Assembly (NCBI RefSeq): GCF_000006565.2
Contig: NC_031469.1
Location: 682,001-746,000, forward strand
Length of the DNA stretch: 64,000 nt
From: Toxoplasma gondii ME49
Taxonomy: Eukaryota; Apicomplexa; Conoidasida; Eucoccidiorida; Sarcocystidae
Direction: 5' to 3'
The notes below the pieces were generated by a model. The model was not told the origin of the DNA, did not search any database, and was given only the letters and a program-made list of their open reading frames with translations. How positions within the stretch are numbered: the stretch's first letter is position 1; each line of letters starts with the position of its first letter. Shown piece by piece: positions 11,767 through 22,644 of this stretch. The position numbers and the translations under genes are program-made.

Positions 11767-13953
11767 CGCCTAATAATGCATGCCTCCCATGAGTACGAAC
11801 CGATGGCTAGATCGGTTGTACGGTCATTGTGTAAGTCAATCCAGATGTGAATAAAAAGAGGAAGAGGCTTTTGCTGGCATAGACGCTCTCAGTGCCGACA
11901 TCATCCGCGATTACGGAGCCTTCACGAGTGAAGTCTGGTTTCTTTTCTACTTTTTATGCAGTGTGGCGTTGGCTTATGCTCTGGAAATGCGAGGCTTACC
12001 TGCGAAAGTGCGGCTGTTGAAAAGTTATTTGAATGAAGAGTCCGCCAGGCTTCAGGCACCGACCTACGCCAGCAAGGTAGCCGTCTGCAGCCTGTCTGAC
12101 AGAGATTCGCGGCTCCCACACACTTCCTTCTTCTGTCATTAAAGCTGAAAAAGCAGCGCAAGGTCCACCAGAACAGAGAACGACGGAGAGACCAAGAGTC
12201 GTATATAGAGGCAGAGAAAACATACGAAGAACGAACGCATCCTTCTCTCTTGTTGCCGATATCCGTGGAAGAGGTCGACGTGATAGTGTAGATGATACAT
12301 TTTGGCAGCGGGTCCGACGCGGGTGTCTTTCTGTCTCTAGACCTTTCAGAAAGAGCAAAAAGAGTTGGATTCGAGGCGGGAGTTTAGAGTGAGTCGATTC
12401 CAGGCTCACAAAGCAGACAGCAGCCGCCGTTCTTCTCTTCTTGTCGAAACAAGGACACAAACACACGTAGCAGTACATATATGTATACGTATACAAGTAT
12501 ATACACACATATGAATATACATATACAAATGTACATTTGTGTGGATATATGCGGGTTCTCTCACCATCCATCGCCGCCTTGTCGATCTGCGAAGAAAAGA
12601 AAAAGAAACGAAGAAACAGAACTCGACAGTCTCCGACCGGAGGCGAAGAGAGGCAGAGGAGAGCGGAGAAGCGAGAGGAAGAAGAAGCGGCGTTGGGGGA
12701 GGACAAGGCTAGCACTGAGAGAAAAAGGACGAACGAGCGTGAGGATCGGCATTTCAAATGCAGACGAATCGAGAGCGGACGAACCAGCAGATGGAGGGAA
12801 CAGAGAAGGAACGAATCGCCAGAGAACAGAGAGGAGATCGGAGAAGAGGACGAAAGAGAAGGAGGAAGCGGGAAGCGAGCGCGGGAGAAGGGGGAGGAGA
12901 GACGCGACAGATTCTTCTCCCGTCCGAAGTCTTCGCTTCTTCCGCCCAGGCGTCTCCGGCCTCTTGGTGGCGTTCAGGCTACAGATCGCCTCCGCTCGTG
13001 GACATGCGCGTCTGTTGACTCGACCAAGAACCCCACACCCGAGCTGTCTGTACACCGCTTCCTGGAAGCCTCGCTACACTTACCACGACGTCGAACGCGT
13101 TTGCGCGGAGGAACTCGAGGCGCGTCATGTCTGCGCAGAGATACTCCATTACTGGCGGGAGAGGAGGAGAGCGAGGAGAAGAAGGAGAGCGAGGAGAAGA
13201 AGGAGAGCGAGGAGAAGAAGGAGAGCGAGGAGAAGAAGGAGATCGAGGAGAAGAAGGAGAGCGAGGAGAAGGAGACGGAGAAGAAGACGAAGAAGGAGGC
13301 GAGGGAGAAGACGAAGAAGGAGGCGAGGGAGAAGACAGGTACTTCCTGATGCATTCCCTTTCGTGTCGACGTTTGGCTTGAAGCACTGTGCGGCTGAAGT
13401 CGAGATTGAAGACGAACGGCATTCCACTTGCCACTAGCGCATCGCTGAGTTCGCTGTTGCCGCAGCCCACTGTGAGGACGAGCATAGACGGACGGAGGAG
13501 AGGAAGCAGAAGCGGTAGCAGAGACTCTGGAGACTCCAGCCATTCGTAGTGCTTCTCTGCTGCAAATCTGAAGACGCAGAAGAGACCGGGAACCCACAGA
13601 ACAGGAGAGAAATGCAAGGACAGCAAGAAGAGCTGCAGCGAGAGAACGGGGAAAGAGACGCCCCGGGCGCGAGGAGCGTCTGCACAAGTCAGCAGCAGCA
13701 GAAAAAGACGAAGAAGCGACAGAAGTCTGCTTTTTTCTAGCGACTCGCTGGAGAAACAACTGCTAGCTACTGCGAGAGGCGCCCAAAAAGAAAGTCAAGA
13801 AGACACACAGGGCGAAGAACAAAGGCTACGCCTCCAAGGCAATCTTCTCCGCCTAAAACGAGAGAGAAATCTGTACCTTTCTTCCCAGTATTCCTGCTTT
13901 GCGTAGGCCGAGTTCCTCCGAGGCAACTGTCGAGCCGTCCCCTTTTCCTCCAT
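11253..13953 (-). CDS. Class I SAM methyltransferase, EEF1AKMT4/METTL13 type
   Basis: Five exons read downwards: 13953-13877, 13567-13084, 12586-12565, 12144-12000 and 11490-11253. All junctions agree in phase and give 321 residues. The N-terminus has the family signature YWEERF..E..YEWL (about residues 22-36). Motif I is VLTVGCGNS (GCGNS at 60-64), followed by an acidic Asp82 in NLDFS. The Asp-Met near 172, the FDVVIDKAAMDALM segment across exons 2-4 and the LKPGG block with PHFRRRY complete the fold seen in eEF1A-lysine methyltransferases. Exon 3 is only 22 nt. Residues about 104-165 are a Ser/Pro/Arg insertion built from an 18-bp repeat, absent from relatives I remember. The fold is secure; the substrate (eEF1A or another protein) is inferred. 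The gene is divergent from the NFU gene. Confidence 0.9.
11651..11763. repeat. Two (TA)n tracts upstream of the last methyltransferase exon
   Basis: TA alternation at 11651-11698 (with one interruption) and 11733-11763 lies in the last intron (11491-11999) of the methyltransferase gene. Confidence 0.9.
13162..13290. repeat. 18-bp repeat inside methyltransferase exon 2
   Basis: The + strand unit GCGAGGAGAAGAAGGAGA repeats about six times and degenerates at both ends. On the coding (-) strand it encodes the hexapeptide Ser-Ser-Pro-Arg-Ser-Pro over and over. It stays in frame because 18 is a multiple of three. Confidence 0.9.
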
Positions 13954-15037
13954 TTTCCTGAACACTCTGAATTCAAAATGGCAGAAGCAAGAGAGAGAAG
14001 AGAGGACAAGAGGGGAGAAGCGAGAAGAAAAAGGAGAAGAAGAAAAGAGAAGAAAAAGGAGAAGAAGAAAGTAGGGAAGACGGGAGAAGAAAGAAACGCG
14101 AGAGATGCGCAAAAGTCCAGAGAAGGGGAAGAATCGACTGAGAGACACGCAGAAGAAGAGGGAGAAGACGCAAAAGACGATGCATGCCCCGTGAAGAGGC
14201 AGGCGAGAGCGCCGGAGAAAGAAAGGTGCAGAAACGACAGACAGAAAGGAGAGCGAACCAGATCAAGAAGAATGGCAGAAGGCGAGGCAGATGCTCATCT
14301 TCCCCCCAGGCAAAGCGGAAAAGGCACAGTTGGAGACTCCCCACGGCGACGGCGAGAGAGGAAAGCAGAAGATGTTTCTTCTTCTTTTCTTCGCCTTTTC
14401 GAGTGCGGACAACGGCAACTTACGAAAGCGAATCGCTGCGTTTCTTCGACTCAGAGAGAGACGGGAGAGAGAGACTCAAAGACGTCTCGCTTTCTGCAGT
14501 GTATCGATGCAGCTGGCTGGTTTCCGGCTTCTTTTCTCCGCGGTGTCTCCAAGACGCAGACAGCTCGAGGGATCCGGCCGCCGCTGCCTCCTCGATCCTT
14601 CCCGTGGTTGAGATCTTCCGAGCCAGTTCACCTGCTTGCCAAGAGAGAACTTGACTGCGGTTTACCTCACAAGACTCCAAGACCTGTCTTTCTCCCCTCG
14701 GTCCCCAGCTTTCTCAGCGAAACGGAGACACCCCCCGCCTCCGCAAAAGCGAGCACACAGAACGACATCTGGCTGCTTTCGCGCGTTTTCTTTTTTCTGT
14801 CGCGCTTTGCATCAATTTTCTCTGACTCTTCTCCATCTCGTTCTCTGTCGCTCTTCCTCCCTCTGTCTCTCGGCCTCTCCGGTTTTTGTCACGTTCTCCC
14901 TCACTGTCGGTCTTCTCCTGTCTCCCTTTGTTCCAGTCTCTCCCCGAAATCGTTTTTTTTCGCTTTTTCCCGTCTTTCTCCTCTTCCTTTTCCCCCGTCT
15001 GTCTCTGTCCCTTTCGATGTTTTTCTGAGGTCTCCCC
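13954..15037. promoter_or_regulatory. Divergent spacer, methyltransferase (-) and NFU (+)
   Basis: About 1.1 kb separates two start codons pointing away from each other, so it must contain two promoters. The methyltransferase side is purine-rich on the + strand (13980-14110); the NFU side is pyrimidine-rich (14770-15010). A TGCATGC element lies at 14181-14187; that motif is known to be enriched in Toxoplasma promoters. The long + strand frames crossing this region are compositional. Confidence 0.5.
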
Positions 15038-18000
15038 ATGGAGGGTTGTGGGCCTCAGCCCCGAGTTGGGCCTTGCTCTCTGCGCCGAGTGTCTGCGTCT
15101 CCTCCCTTTCGTGGCGACTTTTTCTCTTTCCTCAGTCTTTTCTTCTCCTTCATGTGTCTCCTCGCGCACCCATCTCGCCTCCCGAATGCTCTGCATCTCG
15201 CCGAAGCTCCCCTCTTCTTCTCCACCTCCAGGCTGTCTCTTCTTCCGCTTTCTCCCGTCGCCTGTTCGCCTCTGCATGCAAAGGCCTGTCGAGCACAGGC
15301 ACCAACAGGCGCGGTTTGGAGACGAGGAGCCGACACCTGGGAGACGGGGAGAGACGCCGGGAGAGAACGAAGAGGACGAAGCCGAGAAACTGTGGAGACC
15401 GAGAACAGAAGCAGCGGGAGCCTCTGCTGCCGTCCGCAAGGAAAGTCCGTAGCCTTCCTCGTCCAGACATCATTCCCTGCCTTCCACGCGCAAAACGAAA
15501 ACTCGAGCTCTCTCAGTGTTTCGTCTTCTTCTCTTCCTTCTTCTCCTCTTTCTTCTTCTCCTCTTTCTTCTTCTCCTCTTTCTTCTTCTCCTCTTTCTTC
15601 TTTGTTTCCTCGTCGCGGACCACCGGTCCTTCCTTCTCGATGTCGAGCGTTGTCGGGAGATCTTCGGGGGGGCAGTGTCTCTCGTGTGTTTGCTTCGTCT
15701 CCGCCGGCTCCGCTTTCTTCCGCAGGGCCGGTCGCGCCTGTGGCAGACAACCCATTCGAGGTGTACAGACACCCGATGTCGTCGCCCTCTGCCTCTTCGG
15801 AGGTGGGCCTGAACTCGACGATGGTGGAGCAAGTGCTAGAGAGTGTACGGCCTTACCTCAGAGGCCATGGAGGAAATGTGAAGCTCGTCGAACTCGATTC
15901 AGAAAAAAAAACTGTTCGTCTCGCGTTCAAGGTACGCCGCACGACATTCCCAGTCGATTCAAGAATATTCCTCTCCCGTCTCTTTCTCCTCATTTTTTCT
16001 CGTATCGCAAACGCATTCTTTGATACTCGAGAATCTCCGGTGATGCAAATACCTGCACATACATATACATATATATATATATATATATTGCATGTATTTA
16101 TGCATGTATTAACCTCATGTCGAGTGCAGGTTTGGTGACACCCCACACTCGCCGAGGAACTGGCATGAATATTTAAATTACACTGCGTTAGGTTGTGAAT
16201 GAATTCTGTTGTGCATGTACTGTCTGTCACTACAGCCACGTATTCCACGAGTTATCGTTTTTTCCTCTTCCAACAAAGAATCGTCAACAAAGCGAGGATG
16301 TGTGGCATATATACATATATATATATATATATTTATGTAGTTGAAAGTTTTCCCATTGTGCTTATCTGTTTGTTCACCACAGCCGTTTTGTGTTGCGGTT
16401 TATGTGCGGGGCACCGGTGAAACAGCCTCTGGGCGCATGCAGCGCTAATGTGTAACTCCGTTCATGGAAATCAAAAGAGCTTTCACTAAGTCCCTGTGCG
16501 TCTGGGCATCAGTCCTGTGTCTCCATGCGTCTCGCTCTCTGCTGGGAGGTGGAAACATTCTCTGGATTTCTATCTCTGCTTCCGTACGTCTCTATCCCTG
16601 TATGCCAGTCTGAGTATGTTCATTCAGTTCTCTTTGGATTTTTCGCTCTCGCTGCTGAACGAAATTCAGCTAGAAGCAAGAGTTCGTTGTCGCATCCCAT
16701 TCGGAACTTGTGTCAAGAACGTCTGCGTGTCAGCCTGGCGCACCAGCCGACGTGGATCGCGGCGTTTGCCCTTCTTATCGAAACAGTGGTGCACAAGGCG
16801 TTTGTCAACTCTGTCGAATCGATCAAGGGCAGACCCTGTGCTTCTTGGGAGTGAACACACAGCCTGGCATGTGCGTTCCGAGTTCCGCTCCCAGTTGAAA
16901 TTCCAACTGTGTCTGTGTGAGTTTGTGTATCCCCGGATCGAGCGTTTCTAATCTCGTTGCGGACCCACAACCTGTTCAGAGTGTTTGACACGGCATGTGA
17001 AGGAGAGTTCTTCAGGGAACTTGAATCTAACATCTGCTGCATCCGTAGGAATCAGGGCATGCTGTGGTTCTTGCGATTCGACATGCATCGGCCTCTCTGC
17101 GGTCTTGCGCCTCTGGGAGGAAAGGAGTTCTCCGAGACAACGCACTCTTCGAAGATACTTGGGAGGGAATCCGCAGTCGCTCCCGAACTGACTCTGTAGT
17201 CATTTTGTGGACCTGTGTGCAATCGGCTTTTCAGGGCGCATGTTCAACATGTCCCTCAGCTCATCAAACACTGTATGAAGGCCTGCAGGGAGCTTTGAGA
17301 GAAGTGTGGCCTGACCTGAGTGTGGAGGAGGCGAAAGACGATGGCGTTTGGGAAGAGGAACTGCAACCTCTGACGATCGAAAGCGTCCTTGAAGCGCTGA
17401 AGGGCACACGGCCTGCCATTGAGAGACTCGGGGCGACTCTCGAAGTCCTCAGTGTCTCTCCAAGTGAGGAGCAAGCAGACACCTTGGAAAATACTTTCGT
17501 ACCCACATGTATCCGTTGACAGGTGGATCTGCATGGGCGTCAAGATGACCGAGGGCTGTTCCGCTAGCGCAGACGTACGATCCGTGTTTGTACGCACCAG
17601 CTCGCACTTGGATAGCCTCTTCTTCCCTTCCCTTTTTTGAGTCTCTTCGTTGTGCCAGAACGTTGCTCTGGTCTTTTTTCCGGCTGTCTGCAGACGGGGA
17701 TATCGTGCTTCGGTATCGAGGACCTAATGCACAGACGATTCGGATCGGCGTCGAGGTGAGTCGGAGGGATTCATTTAAGCTACCATAAGTGAAACAAAAG
17801 TAAACATTGGCACATGGAAACTTCCATTTGGGATGGGATGATGTCTCAAAACAACAAGGAAACACTCATCCGTTAAAATGTCATCTCAGGAAGGCCTCTC
17901 AGTCAGTGAAATCGCTGACTAGTGCTGAACGAGGCAGCGATCTAATAATCCTTCAGGCCTGACGTGGTTGTGTGTTGTGTCAAATTCTACGGCGATCGGA

Positions 18001-18681
18001 AGCCTGGCGCTGACGTTCGACCGGTGGATTCACAAGTTAGAGTTTTCCGATTAAACCTTAAGCAGCTCTGTCCCTTCCACGAGTGTTTACAATAAGTGGA
18101 CTCTCCCGGTCTTCTCAGAGGTGTGCTCCGTGTTTCGCCTTCCCGTCGTTTCCGCGTCTTCTTCTTGTGATGTACGTTCACACCACTTTGTGTGTTATCA
18201 TCGTTTCGAGAACAGTCGGTCTTCACTGAGTCGACGACAGGCGCACCTCGCACATTATCGGTGCCCCGTTTACAAACTGTGATTTTATCTCTAGATTCGG
18301 CGTCTTAGTCGCCGTGGCTTCTGTCCTCCAAATCACCATGCAGGTGCCTTCTCCTCCACACACACCTAGCGTCGTTTGTCCCAGAGAGCGTTCTGAGTGG
18401 CCGTGTGTTTCCAGATGGAATTGCGAGACAAGCTGCCGCCGGACCTTCTAGGGTCGATTGACATTGTGACTGAAGACAAGCCGCCGGAAGTTCCGTCGTC
18501 GGGAAAAGCGAGTGAGGAATCTCGCGCAGCTGTCGCCGAGCAAGACGCGACGGACAACGCTCAAAACCAGCTGGAGGCACAGCGTGGCGATCAGAAGAGA
18601 GAGGAAAGCGGACAGAACGTCGCGGCAGGACTGACAGATGACGAAGAAGAATATGAAGGATTGGAACCTGAGCCTGCGTAG
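15038..18681 (+). CDS. NFU: Plastid-type NFU iron-sulfur cluster scaffold, two NFU domains
   Basis: Four exons, 15038-15931, 17235-17463, 17694-17755 and 18415-18681, join in phase to 483 residues. The first NFU domain spans the exon 1/2 junction: LESVRPYLRGHGGNVKLVEL, then GACSTCPS with the cluster-binding pair Cys301 and Cys304. The second is degenerate: LTIESVLEALKGTRPAIERL, no CxxC, ending with RDKLPPDLLGSIDIV. This functional-plus-degenerate pair is the arrangement of chloroplast NFU1-3, which pass 4Fe-4S clusters to plastid targets. The N-terminal 230 residues carry a hydrophobic stretch (about 28-43) then a long Ser/Arg-rich region, compatible with a bipartite apicoplast leader. The acidic C-terminal tail is extra. 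The start ATG is the first in frame but has a poor context, so an upstream exon is possible. Confidence 0.9.
15538..15602. repeat. 15-bp pyrimidine repeat in NFU exon 1
   Basis: The unit CTTCTTCTCCTCTTT repeats a little over four times. It encodes Pro-Leu-Ser-Ser-Ser repeats in the presumed targeting region of NFU. Confidence 0.85.
15760..15773. repeat. Copy of dispersed 14-bp inverted repeat (coding)
   Basis: GGTGTACAGACACC matches the GGTGTA-NN-TACACC pattern at 13 of 14 positions. It lies inside NFU exon 1, where it encodes Val-Tyr-Arg-His, just before the first NFU domain. Confidence 0.7.
16064..16331. repeat. TA-rich tracts in NFU intron 1
   Basis: Short (TA)n runs at 16064-16088 and 16311-16331 lie in the 1.3-kb first intron (15932-17234) of the NFU gene. 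I see no other feature in that intron. Confidence 0.8.
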
Positions 18682-21507
18682 GCGTGATGGGGAAACGCGT
18701 CCGTTGCTGAGAACAGGTCAAAGTGTAAAGAGAAACTTCGTTGCGTCCGTGATAGAGCCACAATGCTGGCGTGCATGCTGCAGCGGGCAGGCAACTCAAG
18801 ACATGATGCAAAAGCAAGCGAACTGTTCAAGCGTGTTTGACAGTGCCGGCAGGAAAAGTGCATCTTGCTATGACGGTACCGGGGACTTCCGCCTACGGCC
18901 GTCGAAGGCGTCTCTCTATCCTTCGGATAAAACAAACAAATAATACCGGGAGCAGAAGAGGTCCATGCCGACACTGCCAATTTGCATTAAAACAGTCTCT
19001 CCGAATTTGTTTCCTTTTCACTGTACCCCCTGGGCAAGACGAATCAGAGGAAGATGTGTTCTGAGCCGAGGGTTCTTTTCGTTGTACTCGCCAGCGGGGA
19101 ATATCTCTGAATCAGTATTTCTGCTGACAGTACACGCCGCACCTTCAGTTCGTGTGCGGCAGTTTCTGGAGCAGCTTATCCGGAAACTCCAATTTAAGAA
19201 GCTCCACGCATTTTCTTGGCATTTCCACATTTGCACGTTTAACACGGCACACGTGCTCTGAGAGGCGACCACCTTACGCATCTTGTTAAGGCACGCGCGT
19301 TACTCTCAACGCAACGCACTTGTTTCGCCAGAGCAATTTGTCGCTACCTTCACGAAGACTGCTGATGACGTGCTACTGTCGATCAGCGTCCCTCTATTTG
19401 TGTGATGAGCGAAATTTCTGCTGCCGCGGTCGTCGGTATCTCAGCCTCACGAGCGAAGTACATGGCAACGTGTAATTCATGCGGCCAGACACCGGTAGGG
19501 AAACTTTAAATGCATTGAGAGACGCGACTACCCGTGTAGCGTGCACGTTTCTACCGTCAACTCCAAGACAGAAACAGGAGAGGTGACCGAATAAAGTCGC
19601 TCACAGGATGTGGGAGTCTGTCACACGGGTACTGTAAAAGCGGATTTGTGACGGACAGGATCACCCCCTCAGTCACGAAACGTGAAGAAACGAAGAGACC
19701 GGATTCAAGCTCTATGGCGTTAGCAGAGCGTAGTTATACGAGCGGTAACAGTAATCCTTACATTATGCGTAAAACCTAGAGCATATCCGATGTGTCTCAA
19801 GCTGTCCAGCGAGGTGGTGGTTCACAGAAATAAAAAGAAACTTGGTTGTTCATATCTATTAAGTGAAGTCATATTCAGAATAACCTGGGTACTATATGTC
19901 CATGCGATGGTAATAATAGTAGACATCAAATCAGCTAGGTAATCCGGGATCCTGCTTTTTAAGACTTTTGCCATACAACACAGTCTCTACCCAGCACTAG
20001 AAACTATGGTCACTAGTTTAAATTGATATCATTTGTGCTCAAGCGGTTTGCCCTTTTTGCGTCTCCAGATATTTAGACAGGCAAATAAACTCCGGATACC
20101 CGTGTTCCAGTGATTGTTCCTCTCCTTTTCTATGCATCTGCAAATCTCCTTCACAGAAGGGGAGTGGCCATTGTCACCTCAAATAGCAAAATTCATGAGT
20201 ATGTGTAGTGTGTCTCATCAGCCTTGTCCTAACCAGCGTATTATAGCTTCGCTTTCTTGTGTGCTTTAGAGGTTCTTCTGTGTTTTAAAGTGTCTGCCTC
20301 TGTTGAGCAGTTGTGGTCGGACAGCTGACGCGGTTCCAGCGTGCCAAATCAGAGCTCTGAGAAACACTAGACATGTTTTTGAGTGCAAAATGTGGATCTT
20401 TGTGCAGGCGACTGTACTTGGTGGTGTGAAAAGTTCGGGCATCGCTTGTGCCGCACGACCGCCGGAGAGATTACTGAAGGTTACTTATTAAAGTGAACCC
20501 TTTTGTTATGGATCAGAGAGGCAGAAACACGACTCTCGAGTGGCACGGAGATAACTTTCTTGGCTTTCTCTTCCGATTTGAAACGAATCTGAAAAGGTCA
20601 TGATAGGACACTTGAACGCTGAATGCGGCCGGAATGACACACACACGCCTGACTTGATTGACAGAGGTTGATACAGAAAGCCCTTGTTGTGAGCGCACAT
20701 AGGGGGATACCGAAGAGTAAAGAGTAGGACTTGCCGGAGAAAAAGCGAGGAAAGACAGTGGAAAGGAGAGAGATACGATCCCGAAAAAAAGAGTCGATGC
20801 ACACTGGAAAAACAGTGCTGCACTTCTTAGTCAAGCGCACGAAATCTCGAGGTTGGGTCCTTTGGTGGCAAGCTTGCAAAGCTGGGCGAAGCCTTTGTTC
20901 ATTTGCAAGATTGTCGGTAGGCGAAGTCCTCGACTTGCCATGTGAAAAAACGTCGTTTTTAAGTGTCATTCTGCGTTTTTTCCGGTTCTAGAGGTGACCG
21001 CGCCGTCGTCTAGCGATGCTCGCACTGCAGAGCAGGTGTACTGCCGTTCTGCAGCGTCCAAAGTGCATTTGCTTTTCTCCGATTGTTTCGCTTCCCCTGT
21101 CTGGCTGTACGAGGACTAAGTTGCGGTGCGCTTAAACATTACACTGCACGCATTTGAATGTTAAAATACTACCGACCATGGGAGCTGGGGGGATCTAGCA
21201 TGCAACTCTCTTCATGTCACTAGGAGAAGCTTTCAGATTGACTGGCGGAGACCGCTCGACATGAATGCATCGGTCGAATTCGAAATACTTTATCGAAATC
21301 AATTGTACTCGGCAGAGGTACTTGTGGAGGTCTGAAACCAGAAGAGATGTTGATGTTTCGTCTTTTCAGCGTCGTTCTTCCCAAGATTTCCTCACCAGCT
21401 CGGGACGCCAACCTCCAATGAAAACAGATCGAGGGAAACTGCAGACGGGCTGACGGGCCATCGTCGTCACCCTCAGTCAGTCTCAGCCACTCTCACCCTC
21501 CGCCAAA
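18682..21507. other. Gene-free stretch upstream of the secretory-protein gene
   Basis: This 2.8-kb stretch is unlike the rest of the window: mixed composition, no long purine or pyrimidine tracts and no TA microsatellite. Frames are short and I see no chain of exons on either strand, no tRNA-like cloverleaf and no mobile-element ends. The last few hundred bases before 21508 presumably hold the promoter of the gene at 21508; CAGTCAGTCTCAGCCACTCT at 21475-21494 resembles an initiator-type sequence. Confidence 0.5.
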
Positions 21508-22644
21508 ATGAACTTGGTTTGTTGTTTTCTCTGTTGCTTTCTCATTCTGACTTGGTGTTCGTCTCTTCGCATAACGCTCACTTACGCTAGAGAGGCTGTA
21601 CCAAGTGCGAGTTCCCAGGAAAACGAACGAAGCAGAGTGAGTGTCGACGAGAAAGAGAAGGCACCAATACCGGCAGACCGTAGACAGAGCGAGGACGTGT
21701 CTTTGAAGCCTCAACAGAATCTCGCACAAGAGCAGACAGAGCAGATCCGGCAAAAAAAGCCTACCCGTCGCCGCCACAGGAAAGGGCGAAAGCGAACGGT
21801 GCAGCTCTTAGAGTCTTCTCCCCGCAAAAGAAAGAAGCGCGCTTGGCTTATGGAGAGCACTTTGATATTTTCCGGTGCGGCTGCTGTGTTTTTGCTTCTC
21901 CATTTCATCAAAGGTAACGCCACGGAGAGACGTGCGAGACACAGAACCCTCGATACCCCTGAATTGTTTGTGCCGTTGGAGATTCTTTCAGACATTCCCT
22001 TGCCCTTCATGGCCGAAGAGGATAATACTCTTCAAGTTGTGACAGGGGCTAGCGCAGTGGAAAACACAGCAAACACTTCTACGAGTTCAGCAGAGAAAAC
22101 TCTGATAAAGTGGGAGTGGACGTCTGTCAACTTGTCGATTCCAGGGTTGCCAATCCGCCCTCTCTGCACTGCAGAGCAAGTCAGCCCTGACTCCCGCGTG
22201 TTCCAGAGTCCGCGAGTTTCTGGTTCGTTCCACATTGCGCCGAAAGCAGATCTAGAAAGAAACATTGTCGCAGTCTACCACCCGCAAGTTCAGAACAACA
22301 GCGTGTCTTACCGGATTGAGAGGGCGTCCCTTGACGCTTCGTACAAAGCGTTGACGCTGAGGAACAGGGAAGCGCTGCGTGTCGGCTCAGATTTCGTAGC
22401 ACAGATGGAAGTAAAAGGTTTCTGGTTTCCCCCGCCCCCCGATGGGGTTTCGCCCGCTCCTCTTGTCCATCTGAGTGACGAAAAAGTGACTGTTTTCGAG
22501 CTCGCTCCTGGCACGTCGGACCTTCTGATTCACCGGAATGAAAACCTCAACCTCCCGGCCACTGCTGCGTTCATGTCGAAAATGACCGCGTGGAGTCTCG
22601 GACGTTGGCTCATGACGAGAAAGAGTGCTCCACAGATATCGTGA
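21508..22644 (+). CDS. Intronless secretory single-pass basic protein, unknown function
   Basis: A single open frame of 378 codons, whose ATG sits in CGCCAAAATGAAC, a good Toxoplasma start context. Residues 1-27 form a signal peptide (Cys/Phe/Leu-rich core, likely cleavage after TLTYA). Residues about 81-111 are very basic (runs of Arg and Lys). Residues about 113-136 form one transmembrane helix (STLIFSGAAAVFLLLHFIKG). The remaining 240 residues show no repeat and few cysteines, with aromatic strands such as IKWEWTSVNLSIPGL and ending in RKSAPQIS. I recognise no domain. Signal peptide plus internal helix and lack of introns resemble many parasite dense-granule or other secreted proteins, but destination and role are inference. 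It stands alone in a 6.8-kb gene-poor stretch, which suggests stage- or lineage-specific use. Confidence 0.75.
   Translation: MNLVCCFLCCFLILTWCSSLRITLTYAREAVPSASSQENERSRVSVDEKEKAPIPADRRQSEDVSLKPQQNLAQEQTEQIRQKKPTRRRHRKGRKRTVQLLESSPRKRKKRAWLMESTLIFSGAAAVFLLLHFIKGNATERRARHRTLDTPELFVPLEILSDIPLPFMAEEDNTLQVVTGASAVENTANTSTSSAEKTLIKWEWTSVNLSIPGLPIRPLCTAEQVSPDSRVFQSPRVSGSFHIAPKADLERNIVAVYHPQVQNNSVSYRIERASLDASYKALTLRNREALRVGSDFVAQMEVKGFWFPPPPDGVSPAPLVHLSDEKVTVFELAPGTSDLLIHRNENLNLPATAAFMSKMTAWSLGRWLMTRKSAPQIS

Noticed and set aside
13978..16023. 681-codon + strand open frame
   Set aside because: It crosses the divergent spacer and the NFU exon in a different frame from the NFU domain. Its sequence is low-complexity Ser/Phe/Arg driven by GA- and CT-rich DNA.
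18682..21507. Possible tRNA, rRNA or organelle-DNA insertion
   Set aside because: I looked for cloverleaf-like pairs and for cytochrome-like coding on both strands and saw none. By eye this is weak evidence of absence.
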